Source: Acetivibrio alkalicellulosi
GTDB taxonomy: Bacteria > Bacillota > Clostridia > Acetivibrionales > Acetivibrionaceae
Direction: 5' to 3'
Assembly: GCA_008125075.1 (NCBI GenBank)
Contig: VLTH01000001.1
Span: 124,001-188,000, forward strand
DNA: 64,000 bases
The notes beneath the pieces are model-generated. The model was not told where the DNA came from, searched no databases, and was given only the letters and a program-made list of their open reading frames with translations. Position numbers and translations under genes: made by a program. Shown piece after piece: positions 39,001 through 49,500 of this stretch (the stretch's first letter is position 1; each line of letters begins with the position of its first letter).

Positions 39001-42000
39001 TTGGCTCCATAAAATCTAATATTGGTCATTTAGAGTCAGCAGCAGGAATTGCAGCTTTAACAAAGGTTTTATTGCAAATGAAACATAAAACGCTTGTGCC
39101 ATCTCTGCATTCGAAAGTGCTAAACCCGAATATTGATTTTAATTCTATACCATTTAAAGTACAGCAAGAGTTAAAAGAGTGGAAAAATTTAATACGCTTT
39201 CATTCTGGTCAGAAAGAAATAATTCCACACAGAGTTGGTATCAGTGCGTTTGGAGCAGGAGGGGCAAATTCTCATATCATTATAGAAGAGCATATACCAA
39301 AAACGTCCAGACGTATACAGACAGAGAAAAATGTTTTGGTATTATCTGCAATGGATTCACAACGGTTAAAAGAGTATACAGCTAATGTGGTGGACTTTCT
39401 AGAAGGTCTACATAAAAAAGAGTTAGATGAAGATATTGTAAGAAAAGTGAAGAAAAATATTATTGCTGTATCCCAGTTTATGAATGACAACATGGAGTTA
39501 GGTTCCATAAAAGAAGCTAGCTTAAAGGAGCTTGAAATTAGCAATCAAAATATTGAGTTCTTTACCAATCTTCTGAATCAAAAGTATGATATTACACTGG
39601 AAAGTGAGAAACTATTAGCACTGGATAAATTAGATGATATAGCAGATTATATTGCAAATATCAAAAGAAGTGAACGGGATGGAAGGAAAAAGGACCCATT
39701 GGATTTAAACAGTCTGTTTTACACAATGCAGACAGGAAGAAAACATTTTGACGTAAGAGTTGCGTTTATAACTGAAGATATTGTGGATTTGATTCTGCAG
39801 TTAAAAGCATACACCAAAGGAACTCAGACAGGGAAACTATTCTATGAAGGAAATGCAGCAAATGAAATCAATAGTGAAGGTTTGGTTGCAGATACTCTTT
39901 TTGAACAAAGAGAAGTAGAGAAATTGGCAGAGCTTTGGGTTAATGGTGCTGAAATTGACTGGATAAAATTGTACAAGGAGCAGCCATTGAAAGCTTCACT
40001 TCCAGGATACCCATTTTTAAAGGAAAAATTTTTTCCCAAAAAGGTTCAGTTTGTAAATCAAAGTACGGATCAACTCCAAAAGGGACAAGAGTCAGAAAAT
40101 AAAGCTGACAGGCTAGAACGGATCAATGAAGGACTATCTGATATTCAGATTCAAAGTAGAATAGAAAAGGAGCTACAACATATTGCGGCTGAAATTATTA
40201 AATCATCTCCAGAACGCTTACCTGTGACGAAAATTTTAACAGAATTCGGGTTTGAATCTGTTACGCTGGCGGTTTTTGTAGAGGCAGTAAATGAAAAACT
40301 AAAAAGTAATATAGAGCCGACTATTTTTTACGAAGAAAGTACAATTAGAAAGCTTGCAAAATACATTTTTGTAAATTACCGAAAAAATGTAATCAATTGC
40401 TTTTTTGAAGATGCTAAGGCCTTTGCAGCGGAGGATGAAACAGAAGAAATCTTGAAAGAATTAGCTAATGATAAAGGTCTGCCTGATCAATTTAGCAGTG
40501 ATATTGCGATTATTGGTATGTCAGGAACATTACCTGGGTCAAAAGATTTAGAGGAGTTTTGGGATAATCTGAAAAAGCATAAGGATTTAATCAGCGTAGT
40601 GCCAAAGGAACGGTGGAATTGGAAAGATTATATACAATTAGGGACAGATGAGGAAAAAATCAGTACAAAATGGGGTGGTTTTGTCCATGATGTAGATAAA
40701 TTCGATGCGAAATTTTTTGGAATATCGGACGGTGAGGCGGAAGTAATGGATCCCCAACAAAGAAAATTATTGGAATGTGTTTGGCATACAATCGAAGATG
40801 CTGGTTATAAAGTATCAGATTTTTCCAACAAAAAAGTTGGTCTATTTATTGGAACCCAGTTTCATGATTATCAAGGACTATTAAAGGATGAAGACATTTT
40901 AAATCCAAACGCTGGCTTAGGCAACGAGCATTCCATTCTTGTAAACCGTATTTCTTTTTATTTTAATTTCAGGGGACCAAGTGAGCCGTATAATACAGCT
41001 TGCTCCAGTTCTCTGGTAGCCGTACACAGGGCTGTGAATTCAATTCTGTCAGGCGAAACGGATACTGCAATTGCAGGTGGAGTTAGTTTTATGCTTTCGC
41101 CAATGACAGCATTAAGTGGGAATTCACTAGGTGCCCTTTCACCAGACGGCAGATGCAAGACACTGGATGAAAGTGCAAATGGATATGTTAGAGCAGAAGG
41201 AGTTGCATCAATTTTATTAAAACCATTAGACAAGGCAGTAGCAGATCGTGATAATATTTATGCAGTTATTAAAGCCACTGGAACAAATCATGGTGGAAAA
41301 GCCCAATCTCTGACTGCACCAAATGCAGAAGCTCAAGCTGAATTAATACGAGATGTTTATAAAAAAGCACATGTTGCTCCAGAGCAGATTTCTTATATTG
41401 AACTACATGGAACAGGAACCAAATTAGGAGATCCGGTAGAAATCAATGGGCTAAAAAAAGCTTTCCAGTATTTATCTACTGATGGGACTTCCATTCCAGA
41501 TAAGCATTGTGGTTTAGGAACGGCCAAAACCAATATAGGACATTTAGAACCTGTTGCAGGAATTGCTGGATTAATTAAGATTGTGTTATCAATGAAGTAT
41601 CAAACATTGCCAGGAATACTGCATTTGAAAAAATTGAACCCGTATATACATCTTGACCATTCACCATTTTACATTGTCAGTAAGACTAAGACTTGGGAAA
41701 AGATAAAAGATTCTGAGGGAAAAGAACTACCATATATAGGCGGGGTAAGCTCCTTTGGATTTGGTGGAGTAAATGCCCATGTTGCAATTAAGGAATATAG
41801 GAAAGAACAACTGGATGCAGAAGAAAAGGAAGTAAACCTATTTGTTTTAAGTGCCAAAAGCAAAGACAGGCTGATAGAATATGCGAAAGCATTAAATAAA
41901 TTTATAAAGAGAGAAATTCAAATGGCTGATAGTAATGTGAGGTTGTTTGATGTACTATATACATTACAGACAGGACGAGAAGAAATGGAACATCGATTAT

Positions 42001-43529
42001 GCTTTCCAGCTAAAACGCTTCAGGAGATTATAGAAAAGACGGAAGCGTTTATTTCAAATAAAAATGAAAAGGATATTTTATATGGAGTAAGTAGGGAGTT
42101 TGGGCTGGAAGAGCTTGAGGATATGGAGAAACGAAGTCAGGAATGGATCGCTTCTAAAGATTGGAGCAAGCTGGCCAGCCATTGGATCAGTGGAGGAGAT
42201 GTTAACTGGAATGCAATCTATAAGGATAATCAACCTTATCGAATATCACTGCCATTATATCCATTTGCACCGGACAAATACTGGGCAGAATTAAAAAAAC
42301 AGACAAATAAAGAATATCAAGGTAATAATAGTATACCTGTTCAATTGAAAGATAAAGTTTCTTTTGATTCTGTTTTGAAGGATTTGTATGAAATCTTTAA
42401 AAAAGAATTGCAGACGGATGTTGCATTTGATCTGGATACAGATTTTGAAGTTTTAGCAATGGAATCTATCATTAGTTCTGTCATTATACAGAGAATAAGA
42501 GAGAAGTATGGAAACACTATTAGCTTGTCCGCTATTTATAATTATCCAACTTTTCGAACCCTGTCTACATACATTGTTGAAAGTTACAATGAGATGAGAC
42601 AGGAAGGAAAAGGGAAAGAGGAAAAATTACCAGATGAAGTGCTGCCGTTAAATTTGAAGGGAACCAAGCTTCCATCATTCTGGGTTCATGGAGGGCCAGG
42701 TTATGGGGCTTTATACGCAACACTGGCAGAATATTTAGGGGATGATTATCCGTTTTATGCTTTCCAGGCTAAAGGTGTTGATGGTAGAAAAATTCCACAT
42801 ACATTTGAAGAGATGGTGGAGCATTATAAGAATTGCATTACATTAATTCAAAAGGAAGGTCCTTACATAATTGGAGGCTACTCCTTTGGCGGACTGGTTG
42901 CATATGAGGTTGCCAGAAGATTACATTTGGAAGGTGGGAAAATTGGCCAGCTGTTTATCTTTGACACATTACCTAGCACACAGGAAGCACTAGATATGTT
43001 CTATCCTTATTATGGAGGAAATGATAATCTTGTTACCATCATGATGGCAAATGAATTTGCAGGAGCAAGAAATGTGGGAAAACCTCTTATATTTGAAAAG
43101 GATATTGAAGACATTCCAGTACCACTAAGGGTAGGCCATGTGGTACGGCTGGCAAAGGAAAGAGGAAGAAAAATACCAATGTCAGAGGATGATATGTATG
43201 GTTATATTAATGCATGTATTCGGATTTCTGGTCATTTAACGGAGCTTACGTATAGCCAGTACAGGCCAGAGTATTATTTCGGATCCCCAGTAACTTATTT
43301 TAAGGCAAGATGCTTTGTCAGTGGGGATAATGTAATTTATCCAATTAATGAAGATCAAGATCCATTTGTAGGATACGATTATGTTGGTGAGTGGGCTCAA
43401 ATATGTAAATCAGGATTTAATATTGTGGATGTCTCTATCAGTGATCATCTTAATCTGGTACAACAGCCAGCGTTGAAAATAACAGGAAATACTATTCGAG
43501 ATGTAATTGACACGCTCAGTGAATCTTAG
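36084..43529 (+). CDS. Trans-AT polyketide synthase P4: KR-ACP-KS-ACP-KS-ACP-TE (terminal protein)
   Basis: An AAGGAG site precedes the ATG. The N-terminal about 40 residues (motif LHKINNGNLSVDNG) look like a docking element. A KR (GGIGKLG 253, Tyr394) and ACP (Ser547) complete the KS-DH half-module that ends P3. Two modules without reductive domains follow: KS (Cys802, His937, His982) with an ACP whose motif is GFESV (Ser1392), then KS (Cys1640, His1775, His1820) with an ACP whose motif is AMESI (Ser2128). Both ACPs have Glu instead of the usual Asp before Ser. A type I thioesterase (about 2195-2475) ends the protein, with GYSFGG Ser2267, Asp2294 and His2455 as the likely triad. It should release the chain by hydrolysis or cyclisation. 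The two unreduced modules predict a 3,5-diketo end. A helical insertion follows the first KS. Confidence 0.94.
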   Translation: MEGKWIEHLHKINNGNLSVDNGVEIIKNMIKDEVDYSLKYIKSEWVFSQYQNQSSKRDRSKHILAFVQDEKSVSKFQEAMRASADELTFIKRGEDLQQLLQMLKEKGKEPEHAIFLWGKSQNISESFEDNLEMGLYSIYEFSKVYMAYFEHLKCRIHFFYEDGINTHPEYEAMEGFFKSIYIETNAYCNVVGIDSDSNWYSCIAYEIQTENKHFAVKYKSDKRFIKQYEYMTKSDFQENLVHIREKGVYLITGGIGKLGFKIAKEIAKTKDVKLVLLGSTPLSAEKEQKLNVLRKAGAVVLYVKADLSNYNSVERGISIATKRFGKINGIIHCAGVIKNSLIMNKSREDIEAVIHPKVWGALFLDKAARMEKLDFMVMFSSVASVLGSAGQMDYAYANAFLDSFAQWRNEKVNQKLRYGKSISIQWPYWKEGGMSADEHTLSYLKEKGVKILETLEGIHAFRKLLNSKESSVAVIPSNEKFSLDFLNGIYESVANDKEVQLTDNYISKNEIRKYAENYIKSVFASEIKMEKHKIKLNTPMEKYGFDSMMTISMVRELEKKFGLLPKTLFFEYTDLKGIAEYFVNHHTNILLKMMESQQSVSVEKQSQIRTNSLIREEKSVERNTPESINRKECDIAIIGLAGQYPQADQVDKLWEVLKTGKDCITEIPEDRWNMNEIFDREKGKLGKSYSKWGGFLEDADKFDCFFFNITPAEAELMDPQARLFLQTAWHTVEDAGYSLEELSKKKTGVFVGIMYTDYQIYSATNSANANGPMYNANAASIANRVSYFMNLKGPSIAIDTMCSSSITSILLARKSIMTGECEMAIAGGVNLSVHPYKYQMLSQSHFASEEGRCKSFGEGGSGYVPGEGVGAVLLKPFDLAVKDGDNIYGIIKGGALNHGGKTNGFTVPSPIAQEEVIKEALYDAKISADTITYIETHGTGTSLGDPIEIAGLVKAFQTSIKDSKKYEEFTCPIGSIKSNIGHLESAAGIAALTKVLLQMKHKTLVPSLHSKVLNPNIDFNSIPFKVQQELKEWKNLIRFHSGQKEIIPHRVGISAFGAGGANSHIIIEEHIPKTSRRIQTEKNVLVLSAMDSQRLKEYTANVVDFLEGLHKKELDEDIVRKVKKNIIAVSQFMNDNMELGSIKEASLKELEISNQNIEFFTNLLNQKYDITLESEKLLALDKLDDIADYIANIKRSERDGRKKDPLDLNSLFYTMQTGRKHFDVRVAFITEDIVDLILQLKAYTKGTQTGKLFYEGNAANEINSEGLVADTLFEQREVEKLAELWVNGAEIDWIKLYKEQPLKASLPGYPFLKEKFFPKKVQFVNQSTDQLQKGQESENKADRLERINEGLSDIQIQSRIEKELQHIAAEIIKSSPERLPVTKILTEFGFESVTLAVFVEAVNEKLKSNIEPTIFYEESTIRKLAKYIFVNYRKNVINCFFEDAKAFAAEDETEEILKELANDKGLPDQFSSDIAIIGMSGTLPGSKDLEEFWDNLKKHKDLISVVPKERWNWKDYIQLGTDEEKISTKWGGFVHDVDKFDAKFFGISDGEAEVMDPQQRKLLECVWHTIEDAGYKVSDFSNKKVGLFIGTQFHDYQGLLKDEDILNPNAGLGNEHSILVNRISFYFNFRGPSEPYNTACSSSLVAVHRAVNSILSGETDTAIAGGVSFMLSPMTALSGNSLGALSPDGRCKTLDESANGYVRAEGVASILLKPLDKAVADRDNIYAVIKATGTNHGGKAQSLTAPNAEAQAELIRDVYKKAHVAPEQISYIELHGTGTKLGDPVEINGLKKAFQYLSTDGTSIPDKHCGLGTAKTNIGHLEPVAGIAGLIKIVLSMKYQTLPGILHLKKLNPYIHLDHSPFYIVSKTKTWEKIKDSEGKELPYIGGVSSFGFGGVNAHVAIKEYRKEQLDAEEKEVNLFVLSAKSKDRLIEYAKALNKFIKREIQMADSNVRLFDVLYTLQTGREEMEHRLCFPAKTLQEIIEKTEAFISNKNEKDILYGVSREFGLEELEDMEKRSQEWIASKDWSKLASHWISGGDVNWNAIYKDNQPYRISLPLYPFAPDKYWAELKKQTNKEYQGNNSIPVQLKDKVSFDSVLKDLYEIFKKELQTDVAFDLDTDFEVLAMESIISSVIIQRIREKYGNTISLSAIYNYPTFRTLSTYIVESYNEMRQEGKGKEEKLPDEVLPLNLKGTKLPSFWVHGGPGYGALYATLAEYLGDDYPFYAFQAKGVDGRKIPHTFEEMVEHYKNCITLIQKEGPYIIGGYSFGGLVAYEVARRLHLEGGKIGQLFIFDTLPSTQEALDMFYPYYGGNDNLVTIMMANEFAGARNVGKPLIFEKDIEDIPVPLRVGHVVRLAKERGRKIPMSEDDMYGYINACIRISGHLTELTYSQYRPEYYFGSPVTYFKARCFVSGDNVIYPINEDQDPFVGYDYVGEWAQICKSGFNIVDVSISDHLNLVQQPALKITGNTIRDVIDTLSES
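39410..39700 (+). other. Second helical insertion in a post-KS region (P4 first KS)
   Basis: Residues about 1110-1208 of P4 interrupt the flanking region between VLSAMDSQRL and the usual YTMQTGRKHF segment, at the same site as the P1 insertion. The sequence again aligns by eye with an ACP helix pattern (LEISNQNIEFFTNLLNQKYD), with Asn where the phosphopantetheine Ser would be. Both are best read as LINKS-type interaction modules, by inference. Confidence 0.5.
42660..43526 (+). other. Thioesterase domain of P4
   Basis: This alpha/beta-hydrolase fold starts around FWVHGGPGYG (oxyanion-loop region). The nucleophile Ser2267 is in GYSFGG. An Asp lies in FDTLPS (2294) and a His in DHLNLV (2455), which matches chain-releasing type I thioesterases. 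It is the only TE seen in the window, so the assembly line ends in P4, not in the later gene P5. Confidence 0.9.
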
Positions 43530-43546
43530 AAAAGAGGTGGATTAAA

Positions 43547-46500
43547 ATGGATGTAAAGAAGGAAGTAGCTGGCAGCAAAATAGCAGGTAGCAGCGATATT
43601 GCAATAGTAGGTATATCGTGCAGATTTCCTGATTCTAATAACTATGAAGAATTTTGGGATAATATAATAATGAATAGATCAAGTATTATAGAAATTCCAC
43701 CTGAAAGATGGAATTGGAAAGAATTTTGGGGAAATCAATATGAGGGCGGTAATAAAAGTGATGTGAAATGGGGTTCCTTTATAAAAGATGTTGATAAATT
43801 TGATGCTGATTTTTTTGAGATTTCATTTCAGGAAGCAGATTCCATGGATCCTCAGCAGAGAATAATGCTGGAACTGGCTTGGGAATGCTTTGAAGATGCG
43901 GGGATTCGTCCATCTTCTGTTTCTGGAGAATCAGTTGGAGTTTATATAGGAGCATTTAATCATGATTATAAGGAACTGTATGAAAAAGGAACACATGTAC
44001 TGGACTCTTATTATGTAATCGGAACGGCATTAACAGCACTTACAAACCGGATATCCTACTTTTTTAATTTGAAGGGTCCAAGTATACCAATAGATACTGC
44101 CTGCTCTAGTTCCCTATATGCGGTTCATCTGGCTGTTCAGGCTATCAACAATGGAGAATGTAAAATAGCATTGGCAGGAGGAATCAGTTTGTTGCTAACT
44201 CCTTCCAGGCTGATTTCCTTTTCCAAAACAGGAGTGTTATCTCCAACAGGAGAATGCAGATCCTTCGATGATGATGCAGATGGATATGTCCGAGGAGAAG
44301 GGGCTGGAATTCTGATACTGAAAAAATTAGAGGATGCACAAAAAGATGATGATCACATCTATGGCATTATTAAGGGAACAGCAATAAATCATAATGGAAA
44401 AGGCAAGAAAATTACCTATCCCAATCCAGAAGCACAGGCAGAAGTAATCAAACAGGCATTAAAAAAAGCAGAGCTCACTACAGATAAAATCAATTATATA
44501 GAAGCACAAGGAACTGGAACTCCTAAGGGAGACCTGCTGGAGATAAAAGGATTTGTTAAGGCTTTTCAAAATGAAAATGCTCAGCACCAAGAACATTTGA
44601 AAAATTATTGTGGAATTGGAACGGTAAAGACCAATATAGGACATACAGAATCGGCAGCTGGTGTAGCAGCAATTATCAAGGTGCTTATGGCTTTGAAATA
44701 CAGACAACTCCCAGGGCTTCAGAACTTTAAGAGAATCAATCAAAATATTTCACTGGACAATACGCCATTTTATCTGGTGGATGCCTTAAAGGAATGGTTA
44801 CCAGTTATGAAAAACAGCCAGTATCTGCCAAGAAGAGCTGGCATAAGCAACTTTGGTTTCGGCGGAACCAATGCCCATGTGGTACTGGAAGAGGCTCCAG
44901 AAAAGGAGAAAGTAGTCCACAGAAAATATCCATATTATTTAATATGCCTTTCAGCCAAAACAAATCAAGCATTGATGAGGAATATACGCCAGATCCAAAC
45001 ATGGCTAAAAACTAAGGGGAAGAGTAAAGATATTTTGGATATTAGTGCTAATCTTATAAATAACCGTGATCACCAAAGTCACAGGGCTGCTTTTATAGTG
45101 AAAAACATCTATGAACTGATTCAGCTCCTTAATAATGTGCTTATGTCGGTGGAAGAAAGAGAAGCCTTCTTTCATGGAGAAGAAAAGGAGACGGACAACT
45201 CCAAACTGGAGTTAGGGAAAAAGATACTGAAGGATTTTTATGAGGATAAAATCAAAGATCAGGATGAGTACTATAAAGGTCTGGAGTTATTGGCAAAACT
45301 ATACGTATCAGGAAATGAGCTTTGCTGGAACTTGCTTTTTTCGGATAATAATCCAGCACGAATCAATCTTCCAACCTATAGCTTTGAAAAGAATTGTTTC
45401 TGGTTTACCAATTCTACAACGGAAGACTCTAGTAACGTATTTTATATGGCTCTAAAAAATCGGCCCATACACCCATTTATCCATAGAAATGTTTCTGATT
45501 TCAGCAGACAAAAGTTTTCTACCATATTCAATGGAAGTGAAAGATTCATTACGGGTCATTTGGTGGATGGAATTCAAATATTACCAGAAATGATTTATCT
45601 GGAAATGGTGCGAGTAGCAGCAGCCGTATCAAGTGGATATAAAATCAATTCGAAGGTGCAGATGAAATTTCACCAAATAAAATGGTTTTTGAATGCCAAA
45701 ATACAATCAGACAACACAGAGTTATACACTACATTAGTTCCACTGGAAAATGGACAGATACAGTTTGGGATATATAAAGAGAGTGTTTTGGAAAAAATGA
45801 AAGAAAATTGGTGTTGCACAGGACGTGCAGAAATTTTTACCGAAGAGTATGCAAAAAAAATTGACATTGATATAAAAAAAAGAGATTGCAAGCAAAAGGC
45901 TCTTTCGTCAAAGGATCTCTATGGTTTGCTGGAAAAAGCAAAAATTGTTTATGGAGTAACCAATAGGACGATTGAAGAACTGTTTGTAAAAGAGAATAGA
46001 GCAGTGGCAAAATTAAGGGTGGATACTTCCCTTGTAGACGAGATGGATGATTTTATGCTCCATCCAGCAATTCTCAACGCAGGCGTACATGCTGCAAATG
46101 GACTGTTTCTACTGGAAGAACAGAAAAAGAATAAGAACCCTTATGGGATACAGGCCTGCTCACTAAAGGAAATGCAAGTATATAAGTCATGTTGCGAGGT
46201 TATGTGGGTGTATGTAAAATGGAACAAGGAGGATGAGGAGCCTGGCAGTACGAAAAAGTTTGATCTAATTTTCTGCGACGAAAGTGGTAGTATCTGTGTC
46301 CAGTTAAAAAGCCTTTTATTTAAAAACTGTGCAGATGCTTCAATAGAATCTGCTAGTGCGAATAAAATGATTTCAGATGATCTATTAAAAAAGAAAGGAA
46401 TAGAGTTTATAAAAAATATAGTATCCCAGGTGACTCATGTATCTGCAAAAGAAATAGATCCTAATCAATATTTGGAGAATTACGGAATTGACTCTTTATT

Positions 46501-49500
46501 GATTACTCGCTTAACAGGTACTTTAAAAAAGCATTTTGCAAATGTAAATGCAACAATGTTCTTTGAATGCCAGACCATTGATGAATTAACGGAGTATTTT
46601 ATTGAAAAGTACAGAGAGGAAATGATTGATCAAATAGGCAAGGAGAATTTATTCGATGCTAAGGAGAATAGAAGGGAAGATCGGATTCTGTCTGATTTAC
46701 TGAATTCATCAAATTTTCGGTATCATATGCCACAAAAAAAAATGAAGGATGAGAATACATCAAAAAGAACAGAGGGAATAGCCATTATTGGAATATCTGG
46801 ACAGTATCCTCAGGCTGATAATCTTGATCAGCTTTGGAGTAACTTAAAAGAAGGAAGAAACTGTATTACAGAGATTCCAGAGGCTCGTTGGGACTGGAAG
46901 CAATATTATGATGAGCAAAAGGGTAAAAAGGGACGTATTTATACAAAGTGGGGTGGCTTTTTAGAGGATATTGATAAATTTGATCCTCTGTTTTTTAACA
47001 TTTCTCCAATCGAGGCTGAAAAAATAGATCCTCAGGAACGTTTGTTTTTACAGTCGGCATATTCCTGTATTCAAGATGCAGGCTACACACCAGCTGCACT
47101 AAGCGATAGCAGAAAAATAGGAGTATTTGTAGGGGTTATGAATGGTTATTATCCATCTGGGGCAAGATTTTGGTCCATTGCAAACCGTGTATCTTATACC
47201 TTTAACTTTCGAGGACCAAGTGTGGCAGTAGATACAGCATGTGCATCTTCTATAACGGCAATTCATTTTGCATTAGAGAGCCTTTATAGTGGAAGTTGTC
47301 AATGTGCCATAGCAGGAGGCGTAAATTTGATTCAGTCACCAGAGCATTATATGAAGTATACAGAACTTACTATGCTTTCACCTGGCAATTTATGCAAGGC
47401 ATTTGGAGAAAATGCGGATGGGTTTGTGGATAGTGAGGGAATAGGTACTATTTTATTAAAACCCCTTCGTAACGCAGTTGCAGATGGTGATCACATATAT
47501 GGCGTTATAATGGCAAGCGCAATAAATGCTGGTGGAAAAACAAATGGTTATACCGTACCCAATCCAAAGGCTCAGACAGAAATGATATTAGAGGCATTGG
47601 AAAGAGCTGGCATTCATTCAAGGCAAATAAGCTATGTGGAGGCACATGGAACAGGAACTGCTTTAGGGGACCCTATTGAAGTAACTGGGTTAACCAATGC
47701 ATTTGAAAAGGATACAAAGGAAAAGCAATTTTGCTATCTTGGTTCTGTAAAATCTAATATTGGTCATTGTGAGAGTACGGCAGGAATTGCTGGTCTGACT
47801 AAAGTACTGCTTCAATTGCAGCATAAACAACTGGTTCCATCTATTAATTCCACTGTTCCAAACCCAAAGATTGATTTTGCTAATACTCCATTTAAAGTAC
47901 CGCAGGAAATAACACAATGGGAAAGGACTAGAATAGGAGACAAAGAATTTCCAAGAACGGCGGCAATTTCGGGATTTGGTGCAGGGGGAGCAAATTCTCA
48001 CATTATTATTCAGGAATACGAAATGACAGAAAAACAGGAAGCACAAGCTCAAAGAATGAATCAGGAAGTATTGATTATCCTGTCAGCCAAAAAGGAAAAA
48101 CGATTAGAGGAGTATGTTAATAAATTGGTAATACAGTTGGAATCTGGAAAGTATTTAAACTGTAATCTTGTAAGTATTGCTTATACGCTTCAGACTGGAC
48201 GAGAGGAAATGGATGAGAGATTAGGGTTTACCGTAAATTCAATTGACCAGTTAAGGGATAAGCTGAAAAAATATCTGGCTGGTGACAGGACGGATATTCT
48301 TTGTGGAAGGGTACAGAGGAACAATGATATGCTTATGGCATTTCAATCCGATGAGGAATTAAAAGAAGTTGTTGTAAAATGGCTTAAGAAGAAAAAATAT
48401 AATAAATTGTTGGAATTATGGGTGAGGGGTCTGTCAATTGACTGGAGTATCCTTTATGAGGATATAAAACCAAAGCGCATCAGTCTTCCTGCCTATTCAT
48501 TTGCAAAAGAGAAATATTGGATCAAGCTTGATGAGGAACCATTTCAAAAAGTGCAGACAGCAGAATCAGTGCTTCATTATCTTTTAGACAAAAATGTATC
48601 TACGTTAAGTGGCATCAAGTATAGTAAAGTTTTTGATGAAAAAGCTTTCTATTTCAAAGATCATGTGGTGAAGGGCAGGAGGGTGTTTCCAGCAGCGGCA
48701 TTTATTGAAATAGCATTTGCAGCATCTAATCTTGCACTTGGAAAAAAAGCGTACACAATCAAAAATATGAATTTTATACAATTTTTTAATATTGATGGAT
48801 CTTCAAAAGAACTGCAGATAACTTTACAAAAATCAAAGGAAAATGAAATTAAATTTAAAGCGATTTCCAAGAAGAATAATCAAGAACAGTTATATGCTAC
48901 GGGAACAGCAGTAAGTACAAATGAAATTTTTACAGAAGAAAAATTCAATATTAATAAACTAAAAATGAAAATAGAGAGTGGACAAGGTGTGAAAGTATAT
49001 GAGAAAAAGGAGTTTTATGAAATTTGTCGGAACAATGAAATCGAGTATGGTAATTCATTTCAAGGAGTTGAGTTTTTTGTAGGAAATGATTCAGAGAGCC
49101 TGACAAAAATTGTATTACCAGAAGAAATGATTGCTATAAAGGAAGAATTTTATTTACATCCAGCACTTTTAGATGCAGCATTTCAGGCGGCACTCGTACA
49201 GATTGTGGTTTGCAGTGAAAGTAGGAATACATTTGTTCCTTACTCAATCAAAGAGGTTGAAGTTTATCAGAGTATCCCAGAAAAGTGTAGTGCATATTGC
49301 ATAAAAACTAATCAAGAAGGGAATGGTATAGCTTTCTTTCGAATATTCCTGATAGATGAAAATGGAAATGCGGTAATAAAACTGGATGAGTTTGCTATGA
49401 AGGAAGTTGTAAATAAGAAACTAGATAAAGCTGAGAACTTAGACGAAGAGCAAGTTGCCAGATTATTAGATAAGTATCAGAAGGGTGAAATTGATATATC

